Below are positions 16,066-24,679 of a stretch of 52,749 bases of DNA, one piece after another (position 1 is the first letter of the stretch; the number at the start of each line of letters is the position of its first letter). Location: positions 1 through 52,749 of the forward strand of contig JASLWR010000021.1 in NCBI GenBank assembly GCA_030740765.1. The letters run 5' to 3'. This DNA comes from Thermoplasmatota archaeon. Lineage in GTDB: Archaea > Thermoplasmatota > Penumbrarchaeia > JASLWR01. The notes beneath the pieces were generated by a model. The model was not told the origin of the DNA. It ran no database searches and saw only the letters and a list, made by a program, of their open reading frames with translations. A program made the translations under genes and the position numbers.

Positions 16066-17607
16066 ATGGTGGAAAAAGGAAAAAGCAAGCTGTACTACCT
16101 TGAACCTTTAATCAAGAGGTATCCTTCCATAAAGAAGCCGGTAGGGCACGTACACTTCAGAAAGAAGATGCTCTGGACCGTGGGAATCCTCTTATTTTAC
16201 TTTGTACTGACCAACGTTATGATCTACGGTCTTGGCGAGACCATGGACATGTTCTCGGAGTTCCGGGCTATTATGGCTGGAGCCTCCGGAAGCCTGATGC
16301 ATCTGGGTATCGGCCCCATCGTCACCGCTTCTATTATTCTGCAGCTTTTCGTGGGTGCCAAAATAATCAAACTGGACATGAGCGACCCCGAAGACAAGGC
16401 GATATACCAGGGCACCCAGAAGATACTTGTCATCGTAATGATCTTCGTTGAGGCAATTCCTCAGGTATACGGCTACCTTACGCCGTCATCAGCCTTTTCG
16501 GGGGCTATTGGCACCGGATGGGCTAAGTTTTTCATCATTATACAATTGGCCATTGGCTCTTACATCGTGTTTCTGATGGACGAAACCGTTTCCAAATGGG
16601 GAATCGGCAGCGGTATTTCCATGTTCATTTGCGCGGGAGTTGCCCAAGCAATATTCACGGGTACTCTGAATTGGATGCCTACCACAGCAGGTGAAGCTTT
16701 AAGCATAAGTAACCCGCCCTCCGGCGTTTTACCCAAGACCATATATTTCGTCAGCAACATGAGCGTTGGCGAGTTCTCAGGGGGTGGTTTTGAGAAACTC
16801 TTCCTGCATCCGCCGAACGCGGTATTATATCTCATCGGGACCGTTCTTATCTTCCTGGTTGTGGCCTATCTCGAATCAACCAGCATCGAGATCCCGCTGG
16901 CCCACGGGAGGGTTCGCGGAGCCCGGGGTAGATATCCCATCAGGCTGATTTACGCTTCCAACATCCCTGTGATCCTCATGTCGGCCTTACTGGCCAATGT
17001 AAACATGTTTTCATTATTACTATGGAGCCACCCCACAATGAGCAGGATCCCCCTTATTGGAGGGAAATGGTGGATAGGCGCCTATCACGTTGGTGAAACC
17101 AAACCCTTTGCGGGAGGAGCGTGGTACGTGTCGAGAGTGGATGGCGTTCACCAGTGGTTCCTGCCAATGTTGAACTGGGACGGCTACAAGCATTACGTAC
17201 CGGACCATAGTTACTGGCAGGTGATAGTACACGTGCTGGTCTACCTTGGCATCATGGTATTCGGCTCCATCCTATTTGCAAAGTTTTGGATCGAAACCAC
17301 GAATATGGGTCCCGAGGATGTTGCAAAACAGATACAGAACAGCGGCATGCAGATACCGGGTTTCCGCAGGGATCCGAGGGTATTAAAAAAGGTACTGAAG
17401 CGGTACATTCCCATGGTGACGGTGATATCCGGCGCCTTCGTGGGCGGTCTGGCGGCCATAGCGGATATGATAGGTACGGTGGGAAATACTTCGGGTACGG
17501 GCGTACTGCTCGCAGTAGGAATAATAATACGGTTGTACGAGGAGATTGGCAAGGAACAGATGATGGAGATGCATCCTGTACTCCGCGGTTTCTTCGGTAA
17601 CGAGTAA
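16066..17607 (+). CDS. secY: Protein translocase subunit SecY (Sec61 alpha)
   Basis: 513 residues from the ATG at 16066, which has GGTGA six bases upstream; the ATG at 16060 abuts that site. It is the pore of the Sec translocon. Ten hydrophobic helices can be traced. Typical features are KKPVGHVHFRKKMLWT before TM1, a plug region (GLGETMDMFSEF), VSKWGIGSGISMFI, and the cytoplasmic loop with IEIPLAHGRVRGARGRYPIRLIY that docks ribosomes. A long loop around residues 325-385 (TKPFAGGAWYV and PMLNWDGYKHYVP) is larger than in many homologues. It ends the ribosomal operon. Confidence 0.96.
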   Translation: MVEKGKSKLYYLEPLIKRYPSIKKPVGHVHFRKKMLWTVGILLFYFVLTNVMIYGLGETMDMFSEFRAIMAGASGSLMHLGIGPIVTASIILQLFVGAKIIKLDMSDPEDKAIYQGTQKILVIVMIFVEAIPQVYGYLTPSSAFSGAIGTGWAKFFIIIQLAIGSYIVFLMDETVSKWGIGSGISMFICAGVAQAIFTGTLNWMPTTAGEALSISNPPSGVLPKTIYFVSNMSVGEFSGGGFEKLFLHPPNAVLYLIGTVLIFLVVAYLESTSIEIPLAHGRVRGARGRYPIRLIYASNIPVILMSALLANVNMFSLLLWSHPTMSRIPLIGGKWWIGAYHVGETKPFAGGAWYVSRVDGVHQWFLPMLNWDGYKHYVPDHSYWQVIVHVLVYLGIMVFGSILFAKFWIETTNMGPEDVAKQIQNSGMQIPGFRRDPRVLKKVLKRYIPMVTVISGAFVGGLAAIADMIGTVGNTSGTGVLLAVGIIIRLYEEIGKEQMMEMHPVLRGFFGNE

Positions 17608-17631
17608 TATTATAGGATAGTTGAATATTAC
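17604..17631 (+). other. Inverted repeat and A/T box after secY
   Basis: GTAATATT (17604-17611) and AATATTAC (17624-17631) are perfect 8-bp inverted arms overlapping the secY stop region. The same A/T tract could act as a TATA box about 25-30 bases before the first RNA element at 17638. Terminator and promoter roles cannot be told apart from sequence alone. Confidence 0.4.
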
Positions 17632-17637
17632 TAGAGA

Positions 17638-17728
17638 GGGTCTGCGAGCTTAAGCAAACGTCCGCAGGCACACTTGCTGAGGACGCAGATGCATCTCGGA
17701 TGCATCGGAATGCAATGGGCGCAGACCC
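17638..17728 (+). ncRNA. Predicted structured RNA element, copy 1 (three-way junction)
   Basis: A 9-bp closing helix (GGGTCTGCG/CGCAGACCC) encloses two hairpins. P2 is CGTCC/GGACG (17659-17663, 17681-17685) with an inner GGC/GCT helix and a GCA/GA internal loop. P3 is GATGCATC/GATGCATC (17688-17695, 17699-17706). A conserved single strand GGAATGCAATGGG joins P3 to P1. Copy 2 has the same architecture with compensatory changes in P1, P2 and P3. An A/T box lies just upstream. No start codons with ribosome sites are present. The strand is not certain, since helices are symmetric. The family is not identified; the archaeal G+C-rich RNA families (Hgc type) should be compared. Confidence 0.55.
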
Positions 17729-17732
17729 GATC

Positions 17733-17743
17733 CTATAAATATA
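17733..17743 (+). promoter_or_regulatory. TATA-like box between the two RNA elements
   Basis: CTATAAATATA is a strong match to an archaeal TATA box in an otherwise G+C-rich stretch. It would place a transcript start near 17760-17768, at or within the hairpin GAGGGGC-ATC-GCCTCTC (17759-17775) that precedes copy 2. This suggests that the second element is transcribed on its own rather than only as part of a longer leader. Confidence 0.45.
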
Positions 17744-17778
17744 AAAAGGACAAGCAATGAGGGGCATCGCCTCTCGTG

Positions 17779-17855
17779 GTCGGCGTTCGTCCGCAGGGTA
17801 CATCCCGAGGACGCAGGGGTATCTATTGATGCCCCGGAACGTAGTGGGCGCCGAC
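17779..17855 (+). ncRNA. Predicted structured RNA element, copy 2 (three-way junction)
   Basis: GTCGGCG/CGCCGAC closes two hairpins. P2 is CGTCC/GGACG (17788-17792, 17809-17813) with inner GGG/CCC and the same GCA/GA internal loop as copy 1. P3 is GGGGTATC/GATGCCCC (17816-17823, 17828-17835), unlike copy 1 in bases but alike in pairing. The junction strand GGAACGTAGTGGG matches copy 1 at 10 of 13 positions. The paired changes support a selected RNA structure. A 7-bp hairpin precedes it. It could be an independent small RNA or part of the leader of the next gene. Confidence 0.55.
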
Positions 17856-17973
17856 AGTCTGTATAATTAATATTCATTTTCTTATGACCTCGAACGTATC
17901 TTCACCAATACGGGTTTCAAAGTTTTTCGCTAACCAACACCATTCAGCGGATTACACCGGGAAGTTGTGGACC

Positions 17974-18390
17974 ATGAAGATGATCATCAAATGCGGGAAC
18001 GATGAGTGTCGAAAAGAATTTTCCGCAAATACCGTGGACCCTTATTGGGAATGCCCGGATTGCTCGCGCAAAATCGAGAATCGTTTTTTTCCATTCCTAA
18101 ACGCCAGAATGATGGAAGCGAAGGCCAATCCCGATAAGGCCAACTGGGCGAAACTCTTCAAGGAGCATCTCGGGGTTATTAATGGCTTTGTGACAGAAAA
18201 AAGGGAACAGATCGGCTTACTGATGACCGATTTTGATATTCCCGAGGTGTACGAGTTGGAGGAGTTTAATGAATTGGTCGAGGAGAAGAAATTCGACGCT
18301 GAGTCCTTCGATCGCCTTCTCAAAAGAGGTCACACAGTGGCGATATATCTAATTGACGTCCTGAATAAGGCTAGAGATGAACGAAATTAG
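17974..18390 (+). CDS. Hypothetical zinc-ribbon protein
   Basis: 138 residues from the ATG at 17974; an in-frame ATG at 17884 would add 30 residues that look unlike coding sequence. The N-terminus has a zinc-ribbon pattern: C7-x4-C12 (CGNDEC), then C27-x2-C30 (ECPDC). The rest is predicted helical and acidic (DIPEVYELEEFNELVEEKK). I do not recognise the family. It lies between the tandem RNA elements and a thioredoxin-fold gene. A run of eight T follows the stop and may end the transcript. Neither start has a good ribosome site, so the start is uncertain. Confidence 0.6.
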   Translation: MKMIIKCGNDECRKEFSANTVDPYWECPDCSRKIENRFFPFLNARMMEAKANPDKANWAKLFKEHLGVINGFVTEKREQIGLLMTDFDIPEVYELEEFNELVEEKKFDAESFDRLLKRGHTVAIYLIDVLNKARDERN

Positions 18391-18461
18391 TTTTTTTTCT
18401 TCAACAACGTTTTATTAACATCAAGATAAGAAGAGCGTTCAATGAGGATCCGGTGGTAAAG

Positions 18462-18908
18462 ATGGCAAAGATCAAGACCTTACGCGCTGAAAGATCATTT
18501 GACCGGTTCATAACCCAGGATAGATGTGTCGTGATCGTCTATCACTTCCTCTGCCCGGCCTGTATCACCTATCACGATGAAGTGAAAACCAGGGTTAATG
18601 AGCTAGGTGGAATTCCCCTGGGCCGGATCCATCTGAACCTGGAATGGGTCATAAGGGAGGCTGGAATGATCGGGGACGTGGAGGAGGAGAACACCTTTCT
18701 CGTGGAGCGGTACAAGGTGGGGAATCTATTTCCTGTGACTCTTTTTTTTGAAAACAGAAATGTCGTAAAAAGGGTGGACGGGGCTTTGACGGTAGAACAA
18801 TTGAAAGACCTTTTTAAGGATACTTTCAAGAGCCGGTCGGATGAGGGAAGTGTAGCGGAAGGAGCGGTGTGCGATTCTGGAGAATGTTTTATCCCTATCG
18901 ATCGATAA
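18462..18908 (+). CDS. Thioredoxin-fold protein with CPAC motif
   Basis: 148 residues from the ATG at 18462, with GGTGG five bases upstream. The active-site-like FLCPACITYHDE places a CxxC at residues 31-34 after a beta strand (VVIVYH). The family's cis-proline is in NLFPVTLFFENRNVVKRVDG, followed by the last helix (VEQLKDLFKDTF). Such proteins handle disulfides or deliver metals. CPAC differs from the classic CGPC, so the partner is unknown. A cysteine-containing tail (AVCDSGECF) follows the fold. The next 100 bases are open in another frame and are discussed as a finding. Confidence 0.75.
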   Translation: MAKIKTLRAERSFDRFITQDRCVVIVYHFLCPACITYHDEVKTRVNELGGIPLGRIHLNLEWVIREAGMIGDVEEENTFLVERYKVGNLFPVTLFFENRNVVKRVDGALTVEQLKDLFKDTFKSRSDEGSVAEGAVCDSGECFIPIDR

Positions 18909-19202
18909 AAGCGGTTGTGAAATATGTCCCGTTCCATCGGCAATATTGACCGTTCCTGTATTATCTGAAATTGAGATTGTCGAGTCAAAAAAAGAGAACC
19001 TGGAATTGGCATAGGATTTTACCTACGAAAACCTGTAACAAATATTTATTGTCTCATCAACAAATGTTCCCAACATCGTAACAAATGATGATCTGCTGAA
19101 TGATAATGGATCAGCAGAATACTATGATGGGATCGAAGATGATCGGTGGAACGACGATGTGAAATGGGGATGAGAATTATACTTATTCCTCCATCTTTTC
19201 TT
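18909..19202. other. Intergenic region with an inverted repeat
   Basis: No gene is assigned. TCTGCTGA and TCAGCAGA, separated by about ten bases (about 19092-19118), form an 8-bp hairpin between the thioredoxin-fold gene and the convergent membrane-protein gene. The first hundred bases are open in a frame offset from the upstream gene. Confidence 0.3.
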
Positions 19203-20063
19203 TCATTTTTTAGTAAGTTTCTTTTTTGTCATCTTTTTCCATTTTCTTACTGCAAGATTTCTCTTCTCTTGCGTCATGAAATTAATATCCACTTTGACTC
19301 CATGGGTCGTTACGATCTTCCACTCCACGGTCCTCCCGGTGCGGAATTTGTAAAAGCCCTTGATCTTATTCCAGGGCAGGGAATCATATGCCAGGAACCT
19401 TTCTACAGGTTCTTCGTAATACATATGAAAACCCTTTTGGGATAAGGCATATGCGCTCGGACTCAGTGATTTCCTGCCCAAATAAATTCCGGTAGCCAAA
19501 ATCAGTATCGGAAATATTATAGTTACATAAACGGAGAGAGCGGCATAATCAGATACTCTGTAAGGATCAACGTACCAGTAGATTATTCCGAGCACCAGTA
19601 ATACAAGAAACCAAAGAATTTTCAGAAGCTGGACTCCCCTTTTCTTGGTAAAAAATGGTTTATTTCCCTGTCGAACCCAGAATGACCTGAGATCATGCCA
19701 GTCCAAACCGTCGGTTTTGGGTTTATCCATATCCGTAATGAGTACCTCATTCCTGCATTCCAGGGACCCGTTATGCCTCAGAGCCCTGAGGACATAAATA
19801 ATCCATGAGAAAGAGCAAATAACAAGATAAAGAAGAACGGAACCAATACTCAATACCGCCAATGGAAACGTTAGAGGAATATCCGCATCATCCGTGCCCA
19901 TCCATATTATCTGAATGGTTAGATTCTTCTGGCCCTCCACCACCTTTCCGATGATGATGACCTCGTCCTCTCCCCTGTAAACTTTCTCAGAGCTATCTTC
20001 TCCGTCGCGAATTATATGGGGACCGTATTCAATATCCATGTACCGATCTGTTCTCGCCAGCAC
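19203..20063 (-). CDS. Membrane protein, distal part of a frameshifted GIDE-like gene
   Basis: 286 residues are open from a GTG at 20063, but the frame continues upstream to a run of eight G (20139-20146). There it would join the gene at 20110-20499 if one base were absent. Just upstream of the GTG the frame reads FRFSDNTG, and the product continues with DGEDSSEKVYRGEDEVIIIGKV, resembling the beta-rich domain of GIDE/MAPL-type membrane proteins. Four hydrophobic helices are visible in two pairs (around 65-90 and 145-195). The C-terminus is very basic. Function is not established. Read as one gene the product would be about 430 residues. Confidence 0.6.
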   Translation of the reverse strand: MLARTDRYMDIEYGPHIIRDGEDSSEKVYRGEDEVIIIGKVVEGQKNLTIQIIWMGTDDADIPLTFPLAVLSIGSVLLYLVICSFSWIIYVLRALRHNGSLECRNEVLITDMDKPKTDGLDWHDLRSFWVRQGNKPFFTKKRGVQLLKILWFLVLLVLGIIYWYVDPYRVSDYAALSVYVTIIFPILILATGIYLGRKSLSPSAYALSQKGFHMYYEEPVERFLAYDSLPWNKIKGFYKFRTGRTVEWKIVTTHGVKVDINFMTQEKRNLAVRKWKKMTKKKLTKK

Positions 20064-20109
20064 CGTACCTGTATTATCGCTGAATCGGAACTCCGTTTTC
20101 TCTCGTATA

Positions 20110-20499
20110 TTATCTTCGATTGAAAAGGTACGTTTCTCGGGGGGGGAAGATCACCAGATCCGAACTCTCGTTCATTAAACCTTCCAATCTGAAAAGCCCT
20201 TCGTCAGTTATATTAATAATATCGGTCCTTTCAAGTGAGTTCCATTCATTCCTCAGATAGAAATTATAACATCCCATGAGCGAGAACGGCAAAATGAAAA
20301 AAAAGGCGATAACAGACGCTATGCAGAATAGGGCCAAGGGATTTTTACCAATATTTTTTGCTCCCCTTCCATGCCCCTCACCGCAATGATGGATCCAGCA
20401 ATGATGACACACGTACTTTTTTTCCTTTTTACACCACAATAGCATTGTACTGTACGGAATCCTGAATACCCTGTTGCAGGCTCCACACAATCTTACCAT
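20110..20499 (-). CDS. Zinc-finger membrane protein, proximal part of a frameshifted gene
   Basis: 129 residues. The N-terminus is cysteine-rich (CGAC at 5-8, C23, CHHC at 31-34, then HHC at 37-39) and probably binds zinc on the cytoplasmic side. One membrane helix follows (ALFCIASVIAFFFILPF). The frame passes through a run of eight G on the plus strand and then stops after NRR. With seven G it would read on into the 19203-20063 frame as PPEKRTFSIEDN. Either a sequencing or assembly slip, a recent mutation, or slippage is possible. Confidence 0.6.
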   Translation of the reverse strand: MVRLCGACNRVFRIPYSTMLLWCKKEKKYVCHHCWIHHCGEGHGRGAKNIGKNPLALFCIASVIAFFFILPFSLMGCYNFYLRNEWNSLERTDIINITDEGLFRLEGLMNESSDLVIFPPRETYLFNRR

Positions 20500-20638
20500 A
20501 TTTATGACCTTATATACTCCAATATCCCTCTTCTTTTTACCACTAATATTATTACTGAATCAAGTCTGTTTTGGTCCATAGTTTCGATTCGTGTTGATAT
20601 ACTTTTTCCCTTCCCGATTTCGCATTATCGATGGTTAA

Positions 20639-23335
20639 TTAATGCAGTAGCAGGAATAATGGTGCAAATACCAGGGATACTATGGACATGAGCTTGATAA
20701 GTATGTTGAGGGCTGGACCGGATGTGTCTTTGAAAGGATCACCCACGGTATCACCCACAACAGCGGCCTTGTGGACGTTTGAGCCTTTGCCTCCCAGATT
20801 ACCAGCTTCCACATACTTCTTGGCGTTATCCCAGGCGCCTCCGGAATTGGCCATCATAATCGCCATCAAGAAACCAACCACAACGGCACCCCCCAAAAGT
20901 CCGCCAAGGGCTGCCGGGCCCAGGGCCAGACCAACTGCCACGGGAGCCGCCACCGCGAGAAGTGATGGGAATATCATCTGCTTCAGGGCTCCTCCGGTTG
21001 CAATATCCACGCATTTCTTGTAATCGGGTTCAGCTTTTCCCTTCATAAGACCCTTGATCTCCCTGAACTGCCTTCGAACCTCTTCCACCATGGCCATGGC
21101 GGCCTTCCCCACTGCATTCATGGTAAGAGCCGAGAAAAGGAACACCAGCAGTCCACCAATGAACACACCGGTTATCACCAGAGGATCCATAAGTGACAGG
21201 CTGCCGAAGGAAAGATGAGTGGCTTGGGTATATGTGGAGAACAATGCCAAAGCTGTAAGAGCAGCAGAGCCGATGGCGAATCCTTTGCCAATTGCCGCTG
21301 TCGTATTTCCTACTGCATCGAGTTTTTCCGCTCTCTCTCTTACCTCTTGGCCCATTTTTGCCATTTCTGCGATGCCGGCTGCGTTATCTGCCACGGGACC
21401 GTATGAATCAGTGGCCAGGGTGATCCCCAAGGTGGACAGCATTCCAACCGCAGCGAGAGCGATCCCATAGAGTCCGGCCTGCCAGTATGAAAACAACAGG
21501 GCGACACAAACCATCACGACCGGTATAACAGTGCTGAACATGCCTAGGGAGAGGCCGGCAATTATATTGGTGGCCGGTCCCGTTTTCGATGCCTCGGATA
21601 TGTCGCGGGTTGGCTTGAACTCATCCGATGTATAATATTCCGTGATAAGGCCGATCACAACCCCCGAAACCAGTCCAGACATCATAGCGCCCCAGATGCC
21701 GAAATAATCGGGTCCCATCCAGAACCAGATCACCAGGAATGAAGCGATTCCCTGAAGTATGGCAGCACCGAATATCCCGGTGTTCAATATGTTGTGGGGT
21801 TCTTTCTTGTCCGATGAACTGTTTACTATCACTACTCCGATGATGGAACAGATGATGCCTATACCTGCAATAATTATGGGAAGCAGCACCGCCTTTCCCG
21901 CCACGCCGCCAAGATCGAATACACCATTAGCTCCCATGACCCCAACCAGACCCAGTATCATTGCTGCAATAATTGAGTCGACGTATGATTCAAAAAGGTC
22001 TGCACCCATTCCGGCCACATCTCCCACGTTGTCTCCCACGTTATCGGCAATGGTGGCGGGATTCCTTGGGTCGTCCTCCGGAATTCCCTTCTCAACTTTT
22101 CCCACCAGATCGGCTCCCACGTCAGCACTCTTAGTGTAAATACCCCCTCCGACCCGTGCGAACAGGGCAATGGAGGACGCACCGAAACCGAAACCGAACA
22201 GTATATTGGGATCCTTGAATATGATGTAGAAAATGCTTATTCCAAGTAGGCCGAGGCTTACTACTGTGAGTCCCATTACCGCCCCGCTGGAAAATGCGAT
22301 CCTGAGTCCGAATATCATTTTATTCTTAACGGCTGTAGCCGTCCTTCCATTGGCGGCGGTGGCAATGCGCATTCCTATGTTGCCCGCGACGGCCGAGAAG
22401 ATGGCGCCGACAACGAATGTTACAGCGGTCAAATAACTCATTTCATCTGTGAACCTGGCGGCCACGAGAAGAATTATTGTTACGCCCAATGTAAAAAATA
22501 GAAGTATGCGGTATTCCTTGTTCAGGAAGGCCATTGCTCCCTTATGTATGTGATCAGATATCTTTACCACTTTCTCATTGCCTCTGTCCTTCTTCATTAC
22601 CATGTTCCTCAGGTAGAAGGCAAAGAGCAGGCCGATCACCGCAGCGACCAATCCAACATATATTTCCCAGGGAAGTTCGTCTTCCATGGCTATCTCCACC
22701 ACTATGTCTCCCTCACCCTTGGTCCAATCCTCATAGGTTCCATCGCCGTAAGATTTGTATATCGATAAATGAATCTCCACTCTGTCTTCCAGCGACACAC
22801 TGGAAAGGGGTTGTATCTCGATTGTGAATTCCATCTTTTCGCCGGAAGCAAGACTGAATATCAGTTCCTTCCCGGCGATCTCCTCCCCGCTTCTCGCGAG
22901 GCTGCTATCGGTAAGATAGAAATCGACAACCCCGTGGTGAAGCTGAATGTTCTCCCCCAAGGTGCAGGTAATATTCCAATCGGCTCCATTCGCTACTTCG
23001 AAAACAATTTTATATTCTGCATTTTCCGTCTGGGTCTCTTCGATATCATCAGCAAATGATGACTGATCCGGGTTAAAGCTGACCTTGAATTTCACCGGTT
23101 TTGCCATATTGATTAACATCACCGGGTCATCCTTGGCAACATCCACATCAGGGTTTTCCACATTAGTGATGGAGAATATTTTCTCTATCCCAACAGTGAT
23201 TTCCTCGTCGGTATCATTTACAGTATCCTGGGCGGTTGCAGAAGTGGTTATTATTGAGGCCAGCATAATCGAAATGATCAGACCCAGCAATATTTTCATT
23301 GAACACTTATTTTTAAAATCACTTATTTTTATCAT
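20639..23335 (-). CDS. hppA: Membrane-bound ion-pumping pyrophosphatase with N-terminal ectodomain
   Basis: 898 residues. The membrane pyrophosphatase starts near residue 223 and is of normal size; it couples PPi hydrolysis to proton or sodium export. Visible signatures are [34 protein letters not shown] and the end-region [28 protein letters not shown] has alanine where K+-independent enzymes carry lysine, so a K+-dependent type is likely. The unusual part is the front: a signal-like helix (14-36), then about 185 residues rich in beta strands, then the first enzyme helix ([20 protein letters not shown]). GGTGA lies five bases before the ATG. Confidence 0.94.
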   Translation of the reverse strand: MIKISDFKNKCSMKILLGLIISIMLASIITTSATAQDTVNDTDEEITVGIEKIFSITNVENPDVDVAKDDPVMLINMAKPVKFKVSFNPDQSSFADDIEETQTENAEYKIVFEVANGADWNITCTLGENIQLHHGVVDFYLTDSSLARSGEEIAGKELIFSLASGEKMEFTIEIQPLSSVSLEDRVEIHLSIYKSYGDGTYEDWTKGEGDIVVEIAMEDELPWEIYVGLVAAVIGLLFAFYLRNMVMKKDRGNEKVVKISDHIHKGAMAFLNKEYRILLFFTLGVTIILLVAARFTDEMSYLTAVTFVVGAIFSAVAGNIGMRIATAANGRTATAVKNKMIFGLRIAFSSGAVMGLTVVSLGLLGISIFYIIFKDPNILFGFGFGASSIALFARVGGGIYTKSADVGADLVGKVEKGIPEDDPRNPATIADNVGDNVGDVAGMGADLFESYVDSIIAAMILGLVGVMGANGVFDLGGVAGKAVLLPIIIAGIGIICSIIGVVIVNSSSDKKEPHNILNTGIFGAAILQGIASFLVIWFWMGPDYFGIWGAMMSGLVSGVVIGLITEYYTSDEFKPTRDISEASKTGPATNIIAGLSLGMFSTVIPVVMVCVALLFSYWQAGLYGIALAAVGMLSTLGITLATDSYGPVADNAAGIAEMAKMGQEVRERAEKLDAVGNTTAAIGKGFAIGSAALTALALFSTYTQATHLSFGSLSLMDPLVITGVFIGGLLVFLFSALTMNAVGKAAMAMVEEVRRQFREIKGLMKGKAEPDYKKCVDIATGGALKQMIFPSLLAVAAPVAVGLALGPAALGGLLGGAVVVGFLMAIMMANSGGAWDNAKKYVEAGNLGGKGSNVHKAAVVGDTVGDPFKDTSGPALNILIKLMSIVSLVFAPLFLLLH

Positions 23336-23581
23336 CGATTCACCTGGAATTATTTTTCACATGGGAATTCGGGCTGAAATCACATCAACACTTAATAATT
23401 TTTTCCTTACAGATTCTGCAGAACCGGTCCCCTTGGGCTCCCGTTCAACTTCGGTCAATCGAAGTTCCTCGAATCAATAACCATCTGAACCCCGGAGGCG
23501 TTACCCTGCAGGGAGCGGTAATAGTCCTGAAGCATGGTCTGATAATTGGCCTCGGGGCATTGATGTCATCCCGCTCTGGAA
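23336..23581 (-). other. Intergenic region with possible decayed coding remnant
   Basis: No intact gene is seen. On the minus strand one frame is open from about 23567 to a TGA near 23461 and reads NYQTMLQDYYRSLQGNASG followed by VQMVIDSRNFD. This looks protein-like but has no start or ribosome site. It may be the end of a lost gene. I do not recognise it. Confidence 0.25.
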
Positions 23582-24523
23582 TTAGTGAGAATCACTCCAT
23601 TGTGACACCGAATCCTTGAATCCCTCAAGTGTCGTATATTGGAATTTATATTCATACCTGTCAATAAGCTTTGAGGGATCAACAATAATATCGTTGATGC
23701 AGAATTCCAGCCCCGAACTGTTAATGTTAACTATTCTCAATGACCATAATGCATCAATAACCATTTTAATTAAGAAAATTGGGATTGGTAAATAATATTT
23801 TTTGGGAAAGAGTTCAACCACAGACGTGAAAGTATCCGGTGACATATTGAATGTTCCTTCGATGGTCTCATCCTTTACGATCAAATCCATAAGAGCATTA
23901 AAATCATTTTCGTGTATCAACTGGAATTTGGTTGTTTTGATCTTTTTTATTAGAAAAGGAGATTTTAAAATTTTAGTGACAGCCCCCTTCTTTTTAGAAC
24001 ATGATGGCCTGAAAACGATACAAACTCTTAAGATTATAATCTTCAGATCGTTCCTTCTCGTAAAATTATTACAGTCATTCTCGATCTTCTTCTTGTTTAG
24101 CGCATATCTGTAGGATCCGGGGGCGAGTATTTGATCTTCTGGAATCCAGAGCGGGTTATTCTTCCTTGCCCCGTAAGCGCTTACGGAACTGAACTGAATA
24201 AATTTTTTTACCGATGACGTTTTATTGGATATTCTTAAAACATTACGAGAGCCCTTAAGATCAATTTCATCTTCCTTTTTTATATCATGTAAGGGATTCA
24301 AGATATATGCAAGATGAATCACATGGGTGGGTTTCTCCTTTTTGAATATGTATTTTAGCTTTTTTTCATTTAGGATGTTGCACTTGTAAAACTTGTAATT
24401 TTTCGTAACCGGACTCCTGCCGTTATCAATGTCTACCCCAACTATCGCTATCCCTTTTTTTTGGAAGAAGTTTGATAGAATCGACCCAATATACCCCGAT
24501 GAACCAGTTATCAACAATTTCAT
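23582..24523 (-). CDS. NAD-dependent epimerase/dehydratase (extended SDR)
   Basis: 313 residues. It is an extended short-chain dehydrogenase: the Rossmann motif LLITGSSGYIGS at the N-terminus, HVIHLAY, the serine in QFSSVSAYGA, and the catalytic YALNK. Such enzymes modify nucleotide sugars or related substrates; the substrate is not readable here. The gene is markedly richer in A and T and in Lys/Ile/Asn codons than its neighbours (for example NKKKIENDCNN), which suggests acquisition from elsewhere. It stands alone, with no glycosyltransferases nearby. Confidence 0.85.
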   Translation of the reverse strand: MKLLITGSSGYIGSILSNFFQKKGIAIVGVDIDNGRSPVTKNYKFYKCNILNEKKLKYIFKKEKPTHVIHLAYILNPLHDIKKEDEIDLKGSRNVLRISNKTSSVKKFIQFSSVSAYGARKNNPLWIPEDQILAPGSYRYALNKKKIENDCNNFTRRNDLKIIILRVCIVFRPSCSKKKGAVTKILKSPFLIKKIKTTKFQLIHENDFNALMDLIVKDETIEGTFNMSPDTFTSVVELFPKKYYLPIPIFLIKMVIDALWSLRIVNINSSGLEFCINDIIVDPSKLIDRYEYKFQYTTLEGFKDSVSQWSDSH

Positions 24524-24679
24524 TAATTTGCTATTATCATGACATTATTTAAAACATATTGAGCGTTTTTATCGAACAAGCTTGCTCGCAGGACTGGACA
24601 TTCCAAAGGAATACATTTGCTTGAGTAATGCCCTATTTTAATAGTTTTCGGATATGGAAACCTGAATGAAGGTATGAAA

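Noticed and set aside
19146..19445. 99-codon plus-strand frame
   Set aside because: It is antisense to the GIDE-like membrane protein gene, whose hydrophobic and basic segments account for it.
23085..23480. 131-codon plus-strand frame over the start of the pyrophosphatase gene
   Set aside because: It is antisense to the signal peptide and ectodomain of a well-supported gene.
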